Assembly: GCF_001908725.1 (NCBI RefSeq)
Contig: NZ_CP018725.1
Coordinates: forward strand, 2,481,501 to 2,545,500
DNA length: 64,000 nt
Reading direction: 5' to 3'
From: Xanthomonas vesicatoria ATCC 35937
GTDB taxonomy: Bacteria; Pseudomonadota; Gammaproteobacteria; Xanthomonadales; Xanthomonadaceae
Part shown: in pieces, positions 19,825 through 28,106 of the stretch
How positions within the stretch are numbered: position 1 is the stretch's first letter
Layout: each line of letters begins with the position of its first letter
The notes under the pieces: model-generated
Seen by the model: the letters and a program-made list of their open reading frames with translations, nothing else
The model's database searches: none
What the model was told of the DNA's origin: nothing
Position numbers and translations under genes: made by a program

Positions 19825-20408
19825 GCAAATCGACGCGCATGGATGCCTTTGGTGATGCCGTAGATGGCGCACAACAACGGAAACACACATAGCATTGCCG
19901 CACTTGCCGGGAGATCGATCAGCCGGGCGGCCTGCAAGAATCCTGCGGCCATATACCCGCCGCTGACCAGGCCTGCAGCAATAGCGATGGCTTCCAGCTC
20001 GATACGACGTTGCATCTCGTCCGAATCGCGCACATAACGCGCCACCGCGCGGATGACCAACACGACCAGCAATGCGGGTAACAGGGCAATCAGCACCCGC
20101 GTCCAGTCCGCAGCCACGTGCGCAAGCAGGTAGCGCCAAACCAGCATCACCCCCACATACAACGCCATCGGCACACCGAATTCGCGGTGATAGCGCCGCG
20201 CCAGTGCCGGGCGGGCGCTGTCGCGCATGACGCTGCGCGAGATCCACATCAGCAGCGACAGCGCCAAATAGATCAGGCCGATGCCGATGCTGAGCCCGGC
20301 CATGTAATCGGTCAGTGGCAACCAATGCACCAGCCCGAGCAGCCCACTGCCGATCAACACCACGCCAAGGCCGGCCAGGAGCAGCGCATTGCGTTTGCAG
20401 CGGGTCAT
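19821..20408 (-). CDS. Six-helix membrane protein paired with the XRE regulator
   Basis: 195 residues with about six predicted membrane helices (roughly 9-30, 37-58, 80-100, 105-125, 140-160 and 168-185) and a charged loop ERD-like DSDEMQRRIELEAIA between the fourth and fifth. The layout (HTH gene overlapping the 3' end; helices around a conserved EMQRRIELEA loop) is that of DUF2178-like partners of small XRE proteins. Function unknown. The ATG at 20408 starts just before the first helix; longer in-frame versions begin in non-conserved sequence. Likely autoregulated with its partner. Confidence 0.75.
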   Translation of the reverse strand: MTRCKRNALLLAGLGVVLIGSGLLGLVHWLPLTDYMAGLSIGIGLIYLALSLLMWISRSVMRDSARPALARRYHREFGVPMALYVGVMLVWRYLLAHVAADWTRVLIALLPALLVVLVIRAVARYVRDSDEMQRRIELEAIAIAAGLVSGGYMAAGFLQAARLIDLPASAAMLCVFPLLCAIYGITKGIHARRFA

Positions 20409-20721
20409 GCGCAGGCCCGAGGCGCAACAAGCGCCCGCGACAGCCGAGCGGTTCGTGCGTGCATGGCAGCCGTTCGCACGCAATGCGGCAACGAGCCTGT
20501 CGTCCGGTAATCCAGGTGTCGCCGGTGCTCCATCCCATCCGCCTGTCAAGTACGCTTGACAGGCACGATGCGCCGGTCGCAATCGCATGTCAAGCACCCT
20601 TTACACATCGAAGCAACCCCATCCTTGTGCGCGGAGACTGCCTCGTCTGCTGCGGTGTGCAGCTGCGGTGCTACACCACGCGTGCGTTACGCTGCACGCT
20701 CCAACTTCAACGGGAGCGACA
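20409..20721. other. Divergent regulatory region between the XRE pair and the xylosidase gene
   Basis: 313 bp. It contains the palindrome at 20541-20564 and an extra half-site at 20588-20594. The 130 bp before the xylosidase start show a good ribosome binding site (CGGGAGC) but no promoter or xyl-box I can defend. Confidence 0.55.
20541..20564. promoter_or_regulatory. Perfect palindromic operator candidate
   Basis: Arms GCCTGTCAAG (20541-20550) and CTTGACAGGC (20555-20564) are exact complements around a 4-bp centre. A further TGTCAAG half-site follows at 20588-20594. The size and TGTCAAG core suit a dimeric XRE regulator, and the site is about 130 bp upstream of the membrane-protein gene that is coupled to such a regulator. 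Confidence 0.6.
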
Positions 20722-22284
20722 ATGCGTTTGGATGTTTTGTTGGCGGCCGCCCTGTGCTGCGTAGCGACCTCTGCACTGGCGCAGCACGCAGCGCCGCGTA
20801 CGATCCAGCTGGATCTGACGACAGCCGGCGCGCCCGTCGATCGTTTCTACAATCTGTCGGTCGGCTCGGATTTCCCCGGTACGCTGATTCGCCCCGATAC
20901 CCAGGCGCACCTGGTGCCTGCCGTGCAGGAGTTGGGCTTTCGCTACATCCGCTTCCATGACGTCTTCCACGATGCGCTTGGCACCGTGAAGGAAGTGGAC
21001 GGCAAACTGGTGTACGACTGGACCAAGCTGGACCAGTTGTACGACGCGCTGCTGGCCAAGCGCATCCGGCCGTTTGTCGAGCTGGGCTTCACCCCAAGCG
21101 CGATGAAAACCTCCGAGCAGACGTTGTTCTACTGGAAGGGCAACACCTCACATCCGGATCCGGCCAAGTGGGCCCAGTTGATCGACGCGTATGTGCGGCA
21201 CATCCGCGACCGTTACGGTGCCGATGAAGTGCGGCAGTGGTATTTCGAGGTATGGAACGAGCCCAATTTGAAGGACTTCTGGGAGAACGCCGACCAGCAG
21301 GCCTATTTCGATCTGTATGCCAACACCGCGCGCACCATCAAGGCCATCGACCCGCAGCTGCGTGTCGGTGGCCCATCCACCGCCGGGGCGGACTGGGTGC
21401 CGGAGTTGCTGGCCTTCGTCGCGAAGAACAAACTGCCGATCGATTTCGTCACCACCCATACCTATGGCGTGGACGGCGGTTTTCTCGATGAGGACGGCAA
21501 GCAGGACGTCAAACTGTCTGCATCGCCGGATGCCATCGTGGGCGATGTGCGTCGCGTGCATGCGCAGATCCAGGCATCGCCATTTCCGCAGTTGCCCCTG
21601 TACTTCACCGAGTGGAGCGCCAGTTACACACCACGCGATTACGTCCACGACAGCTACATCAGCGCGCCGTACATCCTGACCAAACTCAAGCAGGTGCAGG
21701 GCCTGGTGCAGGGCATGAGTTACTGGACCTATACCGATCTGTTCGAAGAACCCGGCCCGCCGCCGACGCCGTTCCATGGCGGTTTCGGGCTGATGAATCG
21801 CGAAGGCATTCGCAAGCCGGCGTGGTTTGCCTACAAGTATTTGAATGCGCTGCAGGGCCGCGAGATTCCGCTAGCCGATGCGCATGCGCTGGCCGCGGTG
21901 GACGGCAAGCGCATCGCCGCGCTGGTGTGGGATTGGCAACAGCCGGTGCAGGCGGTGAGCAACACGCCGTTCTATACCAAGCTGGTCGCCGCTACCGATA
22001 GCGCACCGCTGCATCTGCGCATGACCCGGGTACCTGCCGGCAACTACACCTTGCAGGTGCGTAAGACCGGCTACCGCCGCAACGACCCGCTGTCGCTGTA
22101 CATCGACATGGGCCTGCCCAAGACGTTGGATAGCAAGCAGTTGAGCCAACTGCAGCAGGCCACGCGCGACACGCCCGAGCAGGACAAACGCATTCGTGTC
22201 GGTGCCGATGGCCTGGTGGAGGTCAGCGTGCCGATGCGCAGCAACGATGTGGTGCTGGTGACACTGGTGCCGGCGGCACGCTGA
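20722..22284 (+). CDS. Glycoside hydrolase family 39, beta-xylosidase-like, exported
   Basis: 520 residues with a signal peptide (to about ALAQ, residue 21). The (beta/alpha)8 catalytic domain has acid/base Glu180 in EVWNEPN and nucleophile Glu297 in YFTEWSAS, the two glutamates expected in GH39. A C-terminal beta domain follows. GH39 enzymes retain configuration and cleave xylose (or iduronate) from short oligosaccharides; in a plant-associated Xanthomonas xylo-oligosaccharides are the natural guess. The ATG at 22 kb side is fixed by CGGGAGC upstream and by the signal peptide. It stands alone, transcribed away from the XRE pair, so it may or may not share the operator between them. Confidence 0.9.
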   Translation: MRLDVLLAAALCCVATSALAQHAAPRTIQLDLTTAGAPVDRFYNLSVGSDFPGTLIRPDTQAHLVPAVQELGFRYIRFHDVFHDALGTVKEVDGKLVYDWTKLDQLYDALLAKRIRPFVELGFTPSAMKTSEQTLFYWKGNTSHPDPAKWAQLIDAYVRHIRDRYGADEVRQWYFEVWNEPNLKDFWENADQQAYFDLYANTARTIKAIDPQLRVGGPSTAGADWVPELLAFVAKNKLPIDFVTTHTYGVDGGFLDEDGKQDVKLSASPDAIVGDVRRVHAQIQASPFPQLPLYFTEWSASYTPRDYVHDSYISAPYILTKLKQVQGLVQGMSYWTYTDLFEEPGPPPTPFHGGFGLMNREGIRKPAWFAYKYLNALQGREIPLADAHALAAVDGKRIAALVWDWQQPVQAVSNTPFYTKLVAATDSAPLHLRMTRVPAGNYTLQVRKTGYRRNDPLSLYIDMGLPKTLDSKQLSQLQQATRDTPEQDKRIRVGADGLVEVSVPMRSNDVVLVTLVPAAR

Positions 22285-22509
22285 GCGCCTGGCACAGATC
22301 GCGCGTTGCAGTCGGTGCGCGCTTTTGGGGTCATCGGCGCGCCAGGCTCATGCAGGCCATTCCAGCGCGCGATACGCCTGGCCCCCTCGCGTGCACGCTT
22401 CACGGGTGTTGGGTGCGTGCGATGCGGCTCCTCACGTGCATGGCCGCATCCCGTTGCATAGGTGACACGCCCTGCGAATGCCGCACGGGCGCAGACCATG
22501 CGCCCCCGC

Positions 22510-22541
22510 GTAAGCGCGATCATTGCGGGGGTCGCGCTTAC
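22510..22541 (-). terminator. Possible hairpin at the end of dmeR
   Basis: GTAAGCGCGA (22510-22519) and its complement (22532-22541) form a 10-bp stem overlapping the dmeR stop codon; a competing CCCCCGC/GCGGGGG stem is nested beside it. No clear T-run, so it is a weak call. Confidence 0.4.
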
Positions 22542-22810
22542 TTCAGATAGGTCTTGAGGATGGCGGTGATGTCATCCACCGCCAGCTCTCGGTCGCCCAG
22601 CGTCTCCGGCGCGGCAACGTGATGCTTCAGATGCTCGCTGAGCAATTCGACCATCAGGCCCTGCGCCGCCCCACGGAAGGCGGCCACCTGAGTCAGCAAC
22701 GCCGTGCACTCCACGTCCTGGGCTAGGGCTTTTTCCAACCCTTCGACCTGCCCGCGAATCCTACGTACGCGTGCGAGCAGCTTGGATTTTTCCTGATTGA
22801 GATGCGCCAT
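22538..22810 (-). CDS. dmeR: Nickel/cobalt-responsive repressor of the RcnR/FrmR family
   Basis: 90 residues, all-helical DUF156 fold. The metal-ligand positions that separate RcnR-type proteins from copper-sensing CsoR are visible: His3 (MAH), Cys35 (VEC), His60 and His64 (SEHLKHH). CsoR would have a Cys in place of one of these histidines, so Ni/Co sensing is favoured. The gene is divergent from a cation-diffusion transporter with a histidine-rich loop, and two GC-tract palindromes lie in the 65 bp between them. With the metal absent the protein should block the transporter promoter. The ATG at 22810 places His3 correctly; upstream codons in frame would read through the operators. Confidence 0.88.
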   Translation of the reverse strand: MAHLNQEKSKLLARVRRIRGQVEGLEKALAQDVECTALLTQVAAFRGAAQGLMVELLSEHLKHHVAAPETLGDRELAVDDITAILKTYLK

Positions 22811-22815
22811 TGATA

Positions 22816-22856
22816 TATACCCCCCGGGGGTATTTAGGATACCCTGTGGGGGTACC
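22816..22856. promoter_or_regulatory. Two RcnR/DmeR-type operators
   Basis: Operator 1 (22816-22833) is a TATAC-C5/G5-TAT palindrome. Operator 2 (22838-22856) is GATACCC, a 3-base centre, then GGGGGTACC. Both have the form AT-rich half, uninterrupted G/C tract, AT-rich half that RcnR-family proteins recognise. They fill the gap between the divergent dmeR and dmeF starts. Confidence 0.7.
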
Positions 22857-22875
22857 TTAGCCAGAGCCGCCGCCA

Positions 22876-23883
22876 ATGTCGATCACGCACCCCGCGCCCA
22901 ACTGCGCGCAGTCGCACACGTTTGCCAGCGCCAACCCGCTCGCCGAGCGCAGCACCCGCAAGGCGGTGATCCTGACCGTGATCATGATGGTGGTGGAGAT
23001 CGTGGGCGGCTGGACGCTCAACTCCATGGCCCTGCTCGCCGACGGCTGGCATATGAGCTCGCACGCGCTGGCACTGGGGCTGGCGTTGTTCGCCTACCGC
23101 TTTGCGCGGCAGCATGCCGGCGACGTGCGTTTCAGTTTTGGCACATGGAAGGTCGAGGTGCTGGGCGGTTACACCAGCGCGATCCTGTTGCTGGGCGTGG
23201 CCGGGCTGATGGCGTTCCAGTCGGTGGAACGGCTGTTTACACCCAAGCCCATCCAGTACCAGGAGGCCACCGTCATTGCGGTGATCGGCCTGCTGGTGAA
23301 CCTGATCTGCGCATGGTGGCTGCGCGATTCCCACGGGCATGCGCATGGCCACGCGCATGGTCATCAGCACGGCCACGCTCACGCCCATGACAATCATGGC
23401 CACGCGCACGCGGGTCTTGGTCATGGTCACGATGCGCACAGCGATCTCAATCTGCGTGCCGCATATCTGCATGTGGTGGCCGATGCCGCGACCTCGGTGC
23501 TGGCCATCGTGGCACTGGTGGCCGGCATGCACTGGGGCGTGACCTGGCTGGATCCGATCATGGGCATCGTCGGCGCGGCGCTGGTGACCGTCTGGGCCTG
23601 GGGGCTGCTGCGCAGCACCGGTCGCGTCCTGCTGGATGCGGAGATGGACGCACCGTTGGTGGCAGAAGTGAAGCAGGTCATCGCCGAGCTGCCGCATGCG
23701 ATCGACATCGCCGACCTGCATGTCTGGCGCGTCGGCAGCGAGCGTTATGCCTGCATCGTCAGCCTGGTCACTGCGGCCGACATTGATGCGGATACGGTGC
23801 GCAATGCCTTGCAGATCCACCAAGAGCTGGTGCACATCACCGTCGAGCTGCAGCGCCCGGCACTACATGCAGCGTGGGTGTAG
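22876..23883 (+). CDS. dmeF: Cation diffusion facilitator, Co/Ni/Zn efflux (DmeF-like)
   Basis: 335 residues, inner-membrane CDF exporter. Helices II and V carry the metal-site pairs: LLADGWHMSSHALAL (Asp and His) and HVVADAATSVLAIV (an H/D pair). Between helices IV and V lies a loop with about 20 histidines in HGHAHGH and HAHAGLGHGH runs (about residues 153-188). The C-terminal cytoplasmic domain includes DIADLHVWRVGSERYACIV. The H...D/H...D sites and long His loop fit DmeF, which exports cobalt and nickel by proton antiport. It is divergent from an RcnR-type repressor, forming a self-contained resistance unit. Confidence 0.9.
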   Translation: MSITHPAPNCAQSHTFASANPLAERSTRKAVILTVIMMVVEIVGGWTLNSMALLADGWHMSSHALALGLALFAYRFARQHAGDVRFSFGTWKVEVLGGYTSAILLLGVAGLMAFQSVERLFTPKPIQYQEATVIAVIGLLVNLICAWWLRDSHGHAHGHAHGHQHGHAHAHDNHGHAHAGLGHGHDAHSDLNLRAAYLHVVADAATSVLAIVALVAGMHWGVTWLDPIMGIVGAALVTVWAWGLLRSTGRVLLDAEMDAPLVAEVKQVIAELPHAIDIADLHVWRVGSERYACIVSLVTAADIDADTVRNALQIHQELVHITVELQRPALHAAWV

Positions 23884-23973
23884 CGTTGCGTAGGCGCAAC
23901 CGCGTGCTTGTTGCATACGACACAGCGTGCATGCAGTTGCCGGTGCTATCGCTGCACCGCCCGAGCTGGACGC

Positions 23974-24735
23974 TCAGGTCTTCGACGGGGTCGGGCTGAC
24001 GTACTTCTCGCGGCGGATCTGCGCATTCGTCAAACCGGCGGCCTTTAACGCCTCGACGCAGGTGTCCACCATGTCCGGGTTGCCGCACAGGTAGGCGATA
24101 TCGGTCTGCACATCGGGCGCGAATTCGGGCAGATGCTGCTGCACATACCCGTGCCGGACATCGGCATGCGGCGCGGCAGGCAGCTCGCGCGACAGGCACG
24201 GCACGTAGCGGAACTGCGGGTGCGCATCGGCAAACGCGCGGAAATCGTCGCCGTACAGCAGCTCGGCCGGGGTGCGCGCGCCCTGCAGCAGCACCACCTG
24301 CACGCCACGGGAGGCGATCGCCTCGGCCAGCAACGGTAGCATCGACCGGTACGGGGTGACGCCCGTACCGGTGGCGATCAGCACGTAACGCTGGTTGACA
24401 TCGCCCGGCGGCAGGCAGAAACGCCCGTAGGGGCCGCTGGCCTGCAGCTGGTCGCCGATCTGCAGGCCTTCGAACAGCGCCGTGGCCGAGCCCCCGGGCA
24501 CAAAGCTCACCGCAATATCGACTGCCTCGCCTGGCCCAAACGCGTGGTCGTGGATGGTCGCCAGCGAATAGCTGCGCTTGGTCGGGGTGCCATCGGCGCC
24601 GTTGAAGTGGATCTGGATGAACTGCCCGGGCTGGAAATCCAGCGGCTGCCCGTCATCACGCACGAACTGGCAATGGGCCACGGTGGGCGCAATCATGCGC
24701 CGGTCGACAAGCTTGAGGGGGAATTGAACGGGCAC
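23974..24735 (-). CDS. fpr: Ferredoxin/flavodoxin-NADP+ reductase
   Basis: 253 residues from a GTG at 24735; the true start is uncertain because no ribosome binding site is obvious, but homologous sequence begins at VQFPLKLVDRRMIAP. FAD is bound by RSYSLAT (RxYSxx motif) and GPYGRFCLP, NAD(P) by IATGTGVTPYRSML and YLCGNPDMVD, and the chain ends in KYVSPTPSKT. It moves electrons between NADPH and ferredoxin or flavodoxin in the cytoplasm. The short bacterial type (about 250 residues) fits. Divergent from the YadG-like ABC gene across a 101-bp gap with a TATAAT box. Confidence 0.85.
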   Translation of the reverse strand: MPVQFPLKLVDRRMIAPTVAHCQFVRDDGQPLDFQPGQFIQIHFNGADGTPTKRSYSLATIHDHAFGPGEAVDIAVSFVPGGSATALFEGLQIGDQLQASGPYGRFCLPPGDVNQRYVLIATGTGVTPYRSMLPLLAEAIASRGVQVVLLQGARTPAELLYGDDFRAFADAHPQFRYVPCLSRELPAAPHADVRHGYVQQHLPEFAPDVQTDIAYLCGNPDMVDTCVEALKAAGLTNAQIRREKYVSPTPSKT

Positions 24736-24783
24736 GAACGTATTTGGGACAGTCTGTGATCGGGGCAAACCCCCATGGGCTTC

Positions 24784-24789
24784 TATAAT
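24784..24789 (+). promoter_or_regulatory. -10 element of the yadG-yadH-panE promoter
   Basis: A consensus TATAAT lies 48 bp before the TTG start of the ABC ATPase gene, in an otherwise GC-rich gap. No good -35 is found 17 bp upstream, so an activator or an extended form may be needed. Confidence 0.45.
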
Positions 24790-24836
24790 AACGGGCTGCA
24801 ACTCGCTGCGCCGGCACCCTGGCGCGAAGGACCATC

Positions 24837-25832
24837 TTGAATTCACCATCTCCCAGTGCGCCCGCCCTGCGCGTGTGCGATCTGCGCAAGACCTACGACA
24901 ACGGCACCCAGGCACTCAAGGGCGTGTCGCTGGACGTGGTTCCGGGCGACTTCTTCGCCCTGCTCGGCCCCAATGGCGCGGGCAAATCCACCCTGATCGG
25001 CATCATCAGCTCGCTGGTGAACCTGTCCGGCGGGCAGGTGGAAGTGTTCGGCACCGACCTGGTCGCGCATCGCAGCGAGGCAATGCGCCTGATCGGCCTG
25101 GTGCCGCAGGAAATCAACTTCAACCTGTTCGAAAAACCCTTCGACATCCTGGTCAACTACGCCGGTTTCTACGGCATGCCGCGGCGCGAGGCCGAACAGC
25201 TGGCCGAAGTGGAACTGCGCCGCGCGCACCTGTGGGAAAAGGCCCAGGTGATGAGCCGCACGCTGTCCGGCGGCATGAAGCGCCGGCTGATGATCGCCCG
25301 CGCCATGATGACCCAGCCGCGCCTGCTGATCCTGGACGAGCCCACCGCTGGCGTGGATATCGAGATCCGCCGCGACATGTGGCGCGTACTCAAGGACATC
25401 AACGCCGCCGGCACCACCATCATCCTGACCACGCACTACCTGGAAGAAGCCGAGCACCTGTGCCGCAACCTGGCCATCATCAACCACGGCCAGATCGTCA
25501 CCCAGGGGCCGATGCGCGAGCTGCTGGCCAAGCTCGACGTGGAAGGCTTCCTGTTCGACATCGACGGTGAACTGCCTGCCCAGCTGCCGGAAATCGAAGG
25601 CACCACGCTGACCGCCATCGACGGCCATACGCTGGATCTGGACATGCCGCGTGCGATGGACCTCAACCGCGTGTTCGCCGCACTGGGCGATGCCGGCATC
25701 CGGGTGCGCTCGATGCGCACCAAGAGCAACCGGCTGGAAGAATTGTTCGTTCGTCTGACCGGGCCCGGCGAGACCCTCGCCGACCCGGCCCCTGCTGCAG
25801 CGGCGCCCGCGCGCCCGGCAGGTCACCCATGA
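24837..25832 (+). CDS. yadG: ABC exporter ATPase, YadG-like
   Basis: 331 residues beginning at a TTG (24837), supported by AAGGA eight bases upstream and by the absence of an in-frame ATG before the conserved region. Walker A GPNGAGKST, Q-loop VPQEINFN, signature LSGGMKRR, Walker B LLILDEPTAGVD and switch His in TTHYLEEAE are all present. The C-terminal 80 residues carry the YadG/CcmA-type regulatory part. It overlaps the permease gene by ATGA (25829-25832). Substrate unknown; YadGH is an uncharacterised ABC-2 exporter in most bacteria. Confidence 0.9.
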   Translation: MNSPSPSAPALRVCDLRKTYDNGTQALKGVSLDVVPGDFFALLGPNGAGKSTLIGIISSLVNLSGGQVEVFGTDLVAHRSEAMRLIGLVPQEINFNLFEKPFDILVNYAGFYGMPRREAEQLAEVELRRAHLWEKAQVMSRTLSGGMKRRLMIARAMMTQPRLLILDEPTAGVDIEIRRDMWRVLKDINAAGTTIILTTHYLEEAEHLCRNLAIINHGQIVTQGPMRELLAKLDVEGFLFDIDGELPAQLPEIEGTTLTAIDGHTLDLDMPRAMDLNRVFAALGDAGIRVRSMRTKSNRLEELFVRLTGPGETLADPAPAAAAPARPAGHP

Positions 25833-26641
25833 GTTCCCCGGAGCCCTCGATGTCCGCTGTTCCTGCCACCTCCCGCCAACGCAACTGGATTGCGCTGGGC
25901 ACCATCGTGCGCCGCGAAGTGCAGCGCATCCTGCGCATCTGGGGCCAGACCCTGGTGCCGCCGGCCATCACCATGACGCTGTACTTCCTGATCTTCGGCG
26001 GGCTGATCGGCTCGCGCGTGGGCGACATGGGCGGCTACAGCTACATGCAGTTCATCGTGCCCGGCCTGGTGATGATGAGCGTGATCCAGAACAGCTACGG
26101 CAACATCTCATCGAGCTTCTTCGGCGCAAAGTTCGGCCGCCACGTGGAAGAGTTGCTGGTCAGCCCGATGCCCAACTGGGTGATCCTGTGGGGCTATGTG
26201 TCCGGCGCGGTGCTGCGCGGGGTGATGGTCGGGGCGATCGTGCTGATCATCGCCATGTTCTTCACCCCGGTGCGCATCCCGCATCCATTCGTCACGCTGA
26301 CCACGGTGCTGCTGGGCGCGATCATCTTTTCGCTGGCCGGCTTCGTCAACGCGGTGTACGCCAAGAAGTTCGATGACGTGGCGATCGTGCCGACCTTCAT
26401 CCTGACCCCGCTGACCTACCTGGGCGGTGTGTTCTATTCGGTGAAGTTGCTGCCCGGCTGGGCCGAGGCAGCCACGCATGCCAACCCGATCTTCTACATG
26501 GTCAACGCCTTCCGCTACGGCCTGCTCGGCAGCTCCGACGTGCCGATCTGGGTGGCCTACGCGCTGATGCTGGGCTTTGTCGCGGTGCTCAGCGCGCTGG
26601 CGCTGTGGCTGCTGCGCCGTGGCGTGGGGTTACGGAGCTGA
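25829..26641 (+). CDS. yadH: ABC-2 exporter permease, YadH-like
   Basis: 270 residues, six predicted helices: TLVPPAITMTLYFLIFGGLIG first, then QFIVPGLVMMSVI, GAVLRGVMVGAIVLIIAMFF, LLGAIIFSLAGFVNAVYA, PLTYLGGVFYSVKLLP and YALMLGFVAVLSALALWLL. The short coupling segment FGAKFGRHVEELLVSP and the NPIFYMVNAFRYG block are typical of ABC-2 permeases in the YadH group. It is translationally coupled to yadG before it and, by TGATG at 26639-26643, to panE after it. Confidence 0.9.
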   Translation: MSSPEPSMSAVPATSRQRNWIALGTIVRREVQRILRIWGQTLVPPAITMTLYFLIFGGLIGSRVGDMGGYSYMQFIVPGLVMMSVIQNSYGNISSSFFGAKFGRHVEELLVSPMPNWVILWGYVSGAVLRGVMVGAIVLIIAMFFTPVRIPHPFVTLTTVLLGAIIFSLAGFVNAVYAKKFDDVAIVPTFILTPLTYLGGVFYSVKLLPGWAEAATHANPIFYMVNAFRYGLLGSSDVPIWVAYALMLGFVAVLSALALWLLRRGVGLRS

Positions 26642-27585
26642 TGGCCATGCGCATCCTGGTCCTTGGCGCCGGCGGCACCGGCGGCTACTTCGGCGGGCGG
26701 CTGGCGCAGGCCGGCGTAGACGTCACCTTCCTGGTGCGCGAAGCGCGTGCGGCGCAGTTGCAGGCCGATGGCTTGCGCATCCGCAGCCCGCTCGGCGATG
26801 CACAGGTCGCGGTGACGCACGTCACCGCGCAGGCGTTGCCGGCACTGGTGGCGCAGCAACCGTTCGATCTGGTGATGCTCAGCTGCAAGGCCTACGACCT
26901 GGACAGCGCGCTTGAAGCGATTGCACCGGCCAAGGGCGAGCACACCACAGTGCTGCCCATCCTCAACGGCCTGCGTCATTACGCGGTGCTGGACGAGCGC
27001 TTCGGCGCGGCGCGCGTGCTGGGCGGGCTGTGCTTCATCAGCGCAGCCAAGGGCGCCGATGGCGAGATCCTGCACATGGGCAAGCCAGCGTCGATCACCT
27101 TCGGCGAGCGCGATGGCAACGCGGATTCCGCACGTGTGCAGGCGTTTGCGGCGGCGTGCACGCAGGCCGGTATCGACCATGTGGCCAGCACGCAGATCGC
27201 GCAGGAGCAGTGGATCAAGTACAGCTTCCTCACTGCACTGGCGGCGGCCACCTGCCTGATGCGGGCACCGGTCGGCGCGATCGTGGCCACCGATGACGGG
27301 CGTGCGTTGATCAACGGCTTGTACAACGAATGCCTGTGGGCCGCCGATGCGACTGGGCAATCGATTCCGGAAGGCGCACGCGCCAAGGCGCTGCAGACGC
27401 TGTTGCAGGTGGATTCGCCGTTGAAGGCATCGATGCTGCGCGATCTGGAAGCCGGCCAGGACGTGGAAGCGGCACAGATCGTCGGCGACATGCTCAAGCG
27501 CGTGCGCGAAACCGGCCGCAATGCACCGCTGCTGATGGCCGCCAATGTGCATCTGCAGGCGTATCAGGTGTTGCGGCATAGCTGA
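26641..27585 (+). CDS. panE: 2-dehydropantoate 2-reductase (ketopantoate reductase)
   Basis: 314 residues. NADPH-binding GAGGTGGYFGGRLAQAG at the N-terminus, the ketopantoate-site lysine in MLSCKAYDLDSAL, KPASITFGE, and the C-terminal helical domain with the catalytic lysine/glutamate region (EQWIKYSFLTALAAATCLMR). It reduces ketopantoate to pantoate for coenzyme A synthesis. The ATG at 26641 overlaps the yadH stop (TGATG); a second ATG at 26647 is an equally good start (MRILVLG). Why a CoA-pathway gene is coupled to an ABC exporter is not clear from the sequence. Followed by a long repeat region. Confidence 0.88.
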   Translation: MAMRILVLGAGGTGGYFGGRLAQAGVDVTFLVREARAAQLQADGLRIRSPLGDAQVAVTHVTAQALPALVAQQPFDLVMLSCKAYDLDSALEAIAPAKGEHTTVLPILNGLRHYAVLDERFGAARVLGGLCFISAAKGADGEILHMGKPASITFGERDGNADSARVQAFAAACTQAGIDHVASTQIAQEQWIKYSFLTALAAATCLMRAPVGAIVATDDGRALINGLYNECLWAADATGQSIPEGARAKALQTLLQVDSPLKASMLRDLEAGQDVEAAQIVGDMLKRVRETGRNAPLLMAANVHLQAYQVLRHS

Positions 27586-27627
27586 TGGGGATGGCGGGCG
27601 GCTGTGCGCATGCGACGCATGCCTCGC

Positions 27628-28050
27628 CCCCATCCGCCCTTCGGGCACCTTCCCCCGCAAGCGGGAGAAGGGAGTGGTCGCTACCGCTGCATGACTGGCC
27701 GAGTGGGCTGCGTACTCCTACGCCGCTTGGCCCAGGCAGATCCTTCTCCCGCGTGCGGGAAAAGGTGGCGCAACGCGCCGGATGAGGGCGCGTCTGCTTG
27801 GCGTAGCCTGCGCACCGCCGCAGCGACCTCCTGACCACTCCTCCGTTTGCTCCCCGCAGACTTCTTCTCCCGCACGCGGGAGAAGGTGGCGCGAAGCGCC
27901 GGATGAGGGCGCGCTTGCTTGGCATAGCCTGCGCCGCCACAGCGCCCCCGGCCACTCCGCCGCTTGCTCCCCGCAAGCCTCGTCTCCCGCACGCGGGAGA
28001 AGGTGGCGCGAAGCGCTGGATGAGCGCGCGTCGGCTTGGCGTAGCCTTCG
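27628..28050. repeat. Tandem cluster of REP-like units (BIME-like)
   Basis: One unit reads forward at about 27628-27675 (CCCCATCCGCCC...CTTCCCCCGCAAGCGGGAGAAGG). Three units then read in the opposite sense and repeat almost exactly: the TTCTCCC hairpin starts are at 27744, 27865 and about 27982, giving periods of 121 and 117 bp. Each has the CTCCCGCNNGCGGGAGAAGG hairpin, GTGGCGCGAAGCGCCGGATGAGG, GGCNTAGCCT and a tail ending CTCCCCGC. Differences between units are mostly single bases and small indels, so the expansion is fairly recent. Fills the 521-bp gap between panE and the next gene; may serve as an mRNA-end or gyrase-type site. Confidence 0.8.
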
Positions 28051-28106
28051 CACCGCCACGACGCCACGCACACGATGCTCTGCATCCCTCCATCGCCGTC
28101 ATCATC

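Noticed and set aside
22538..22810. Copper sensor CsoR
   Set aside because: The CsoR Cys-His-Cys ligand set is absent; His3, Cys35, His60 and His64 match the Ni/Co-type RcnR set, and the partner is a DmeF-like exporter.
27744..28050. CRISPR array
   Set aside because: Repeat period is 117-121 bp with only three units and conserved 'spacers'; no cas genes. It is a REP/BIME-type repeat.
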